From: Candidatus Cloacimonadota bacterium
GTDB lineage: Bacteria; Cloacimonadota; Cloacimonadia; Cloacimonadales; Cloacimonadaceae
Assembly: GCA_023392795.1 (NCBI GenBank)
Contig: JAEWNJ010000101.1
Span: 1-64,000, forward strand
Reading direction: 5' to 3'
DNA length: 64,000 nt
Shown here: piece by piece, positions 63,632-64,000 of the stretch
Layout of the letters: each line of letters starts with the position of its first letter
Position numbering within the stretch: position 1 is the stretch's first letter
Notes under the pieces: generated by a model
Database searches by the model: none
What the model saw: only the letters and a program-made list of their open reading frames with translations
What the model was told of the DNA's origin: nothing
Translations under genes and position numbers: made by a program

Positions 63632-64000
63632 TTAACTACTCAGAATCCTGCCTTTCATTCTTCCAGCTATTTGTTTCATCGCTAATAGCCAGGCGTAAGC
63701 GTATGCAGCTACATAGATTGGGATCTGATAACTCTGCTTGAAAGTCCAGGGAATAAGTGGCAACATGTATCCTTGAGCCTTTGCCCAGTCTATCAGTTCC
63801 AGCACGTAGGGATAGTATTGCAGCTTTTCCTTTCGCCAAAACTTCCAGGGCTTGGGGTTAGCAGGACCCAGATGAGCTACGTATGCGCTGGAATCGGCAT
63901 CCAAAGACCCCCGATGAATTGGCGGTGCGGAAGGATCAAAGGCCAAAAGTGAGTTTAGAACCGATTCATCAAACTGGAAATAAGCGTGATTTGAGGGATT
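63632..64000 (-). CDS. Glycosyltransferase family 8-like protein, C-terminal part (5' partial)
   Basis: On the - strand the frame is open to the window edge, so the gene starts outside; the TTG at 63946 is only an internal codon. The visible end has the GT8-type motif VAHLGPANPKPWKFW (usually HFxGxxKPW), which binds nucleotide-sugar and metal, preceded by a QFDESVLNS stretch. GT8 enzymes transfer sugars for LPS, glycogen or galactinol; the acceptor is unknown. Confidence 0.7.
   Translation of the reverse strand, partial: NPSNHAYFQFDESVLNSLLAFDPSAPPIHRGSLDADSSAYVAHLGPANPKPWKFWRKEKLQYYPYVLELIDWAKAQGYMLPLIPWTFKQSYQIPIYVAAYAYAWLLAMKQIAGRMKGRILSS

Overview
The window looks like a chromosomal segment of a Gram-negative bacterium of the FCB superphylum, most likely Candidatus Cloacimonadota (Cloacimonas-like). 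This is inferred from several secreted proteins ending in a T9SS type A-like sorting domain (PNPF..., IYNLKGQ..., GVY...R motifs), many outer-membrane-style lipoproteins and TPR proteins, NAD-type pyrimidine biosynthesis (pyrK/pyrD type B), and a membrane-bound complex related to group 4 hydrogenases. There is no rRNA, CRISPR array, prophage or intact insertion sequence. Genes are tightly packed in ATGA-overlapping operons.

Layout. 1-7416 is one long + strand operon: the end of a secreted protein, three diverged DUF5683-like paralogues, coaBC, a short-chain dehydrogenase, a DUF3108 protein, queA and a biotin ligase. 7482-19760 is an envelope and secretion region: a TPR lipoprotein, an Omp28-like secreted protein, a dGTPase, an EamA transporter, a second TPR lipoprotein, a C10 cysteine peptidase, a secreted NodB-like protein and YbjQ. 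20019-24336 holds an orphan sorting-domain remnant and the pyrBCKD operon. 24333-27793 has radA and uvrB. 27908-29095 has ndk and neighbours. 29068-39233 is a - strand run of a kinase-like protein, tRNA-Ser, tadA, a PPIase-like lipoprotein, mutS, a SPOR protein, a U32 peptidase, rho and a methyltransferase. 39840-43001 is an operon of a PP-loop thiolase-like protein, a metallo-beta-lactamase-fold protein and guaA. 43006-46959 encodes an ABC-F ATPase, an HgdB-like iron-sulfur protein and mnmA. Then come tRNA-Pro, pruA, the six-gene hydrogenase-related complex (49600-56550), tRNA-Gly, an ATP-grasp protein, a small zinc ribbon, a large LamG protein, two small envelope proteins and a truncated glycosyltransferase.

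Main points of interest. (1) The six-gene complex keeps its ion-channel residues and iron-sulfur ligands, but all four cysteines that bind NiFe in the large subunit are replaced (Ala, Thr, Ser, Asn). This is an energy-converting hydrogenase-related (Ehr) type complex whose catalytic reaction is unknown. (2) mnmA lacks the second catalytic cysteine and is translationally coupled to an HgdB-like protein with exactly three cysteines, suggesting an iron-sulfur-dependent tRNA thiolation pair. (3) Several promoters share TTGACA, 17-18 bases, then a WCYTTG-like hexamer in place of TATAAT. (4) An 81-base palindromic repeat occurs twice, 40 kb apart.
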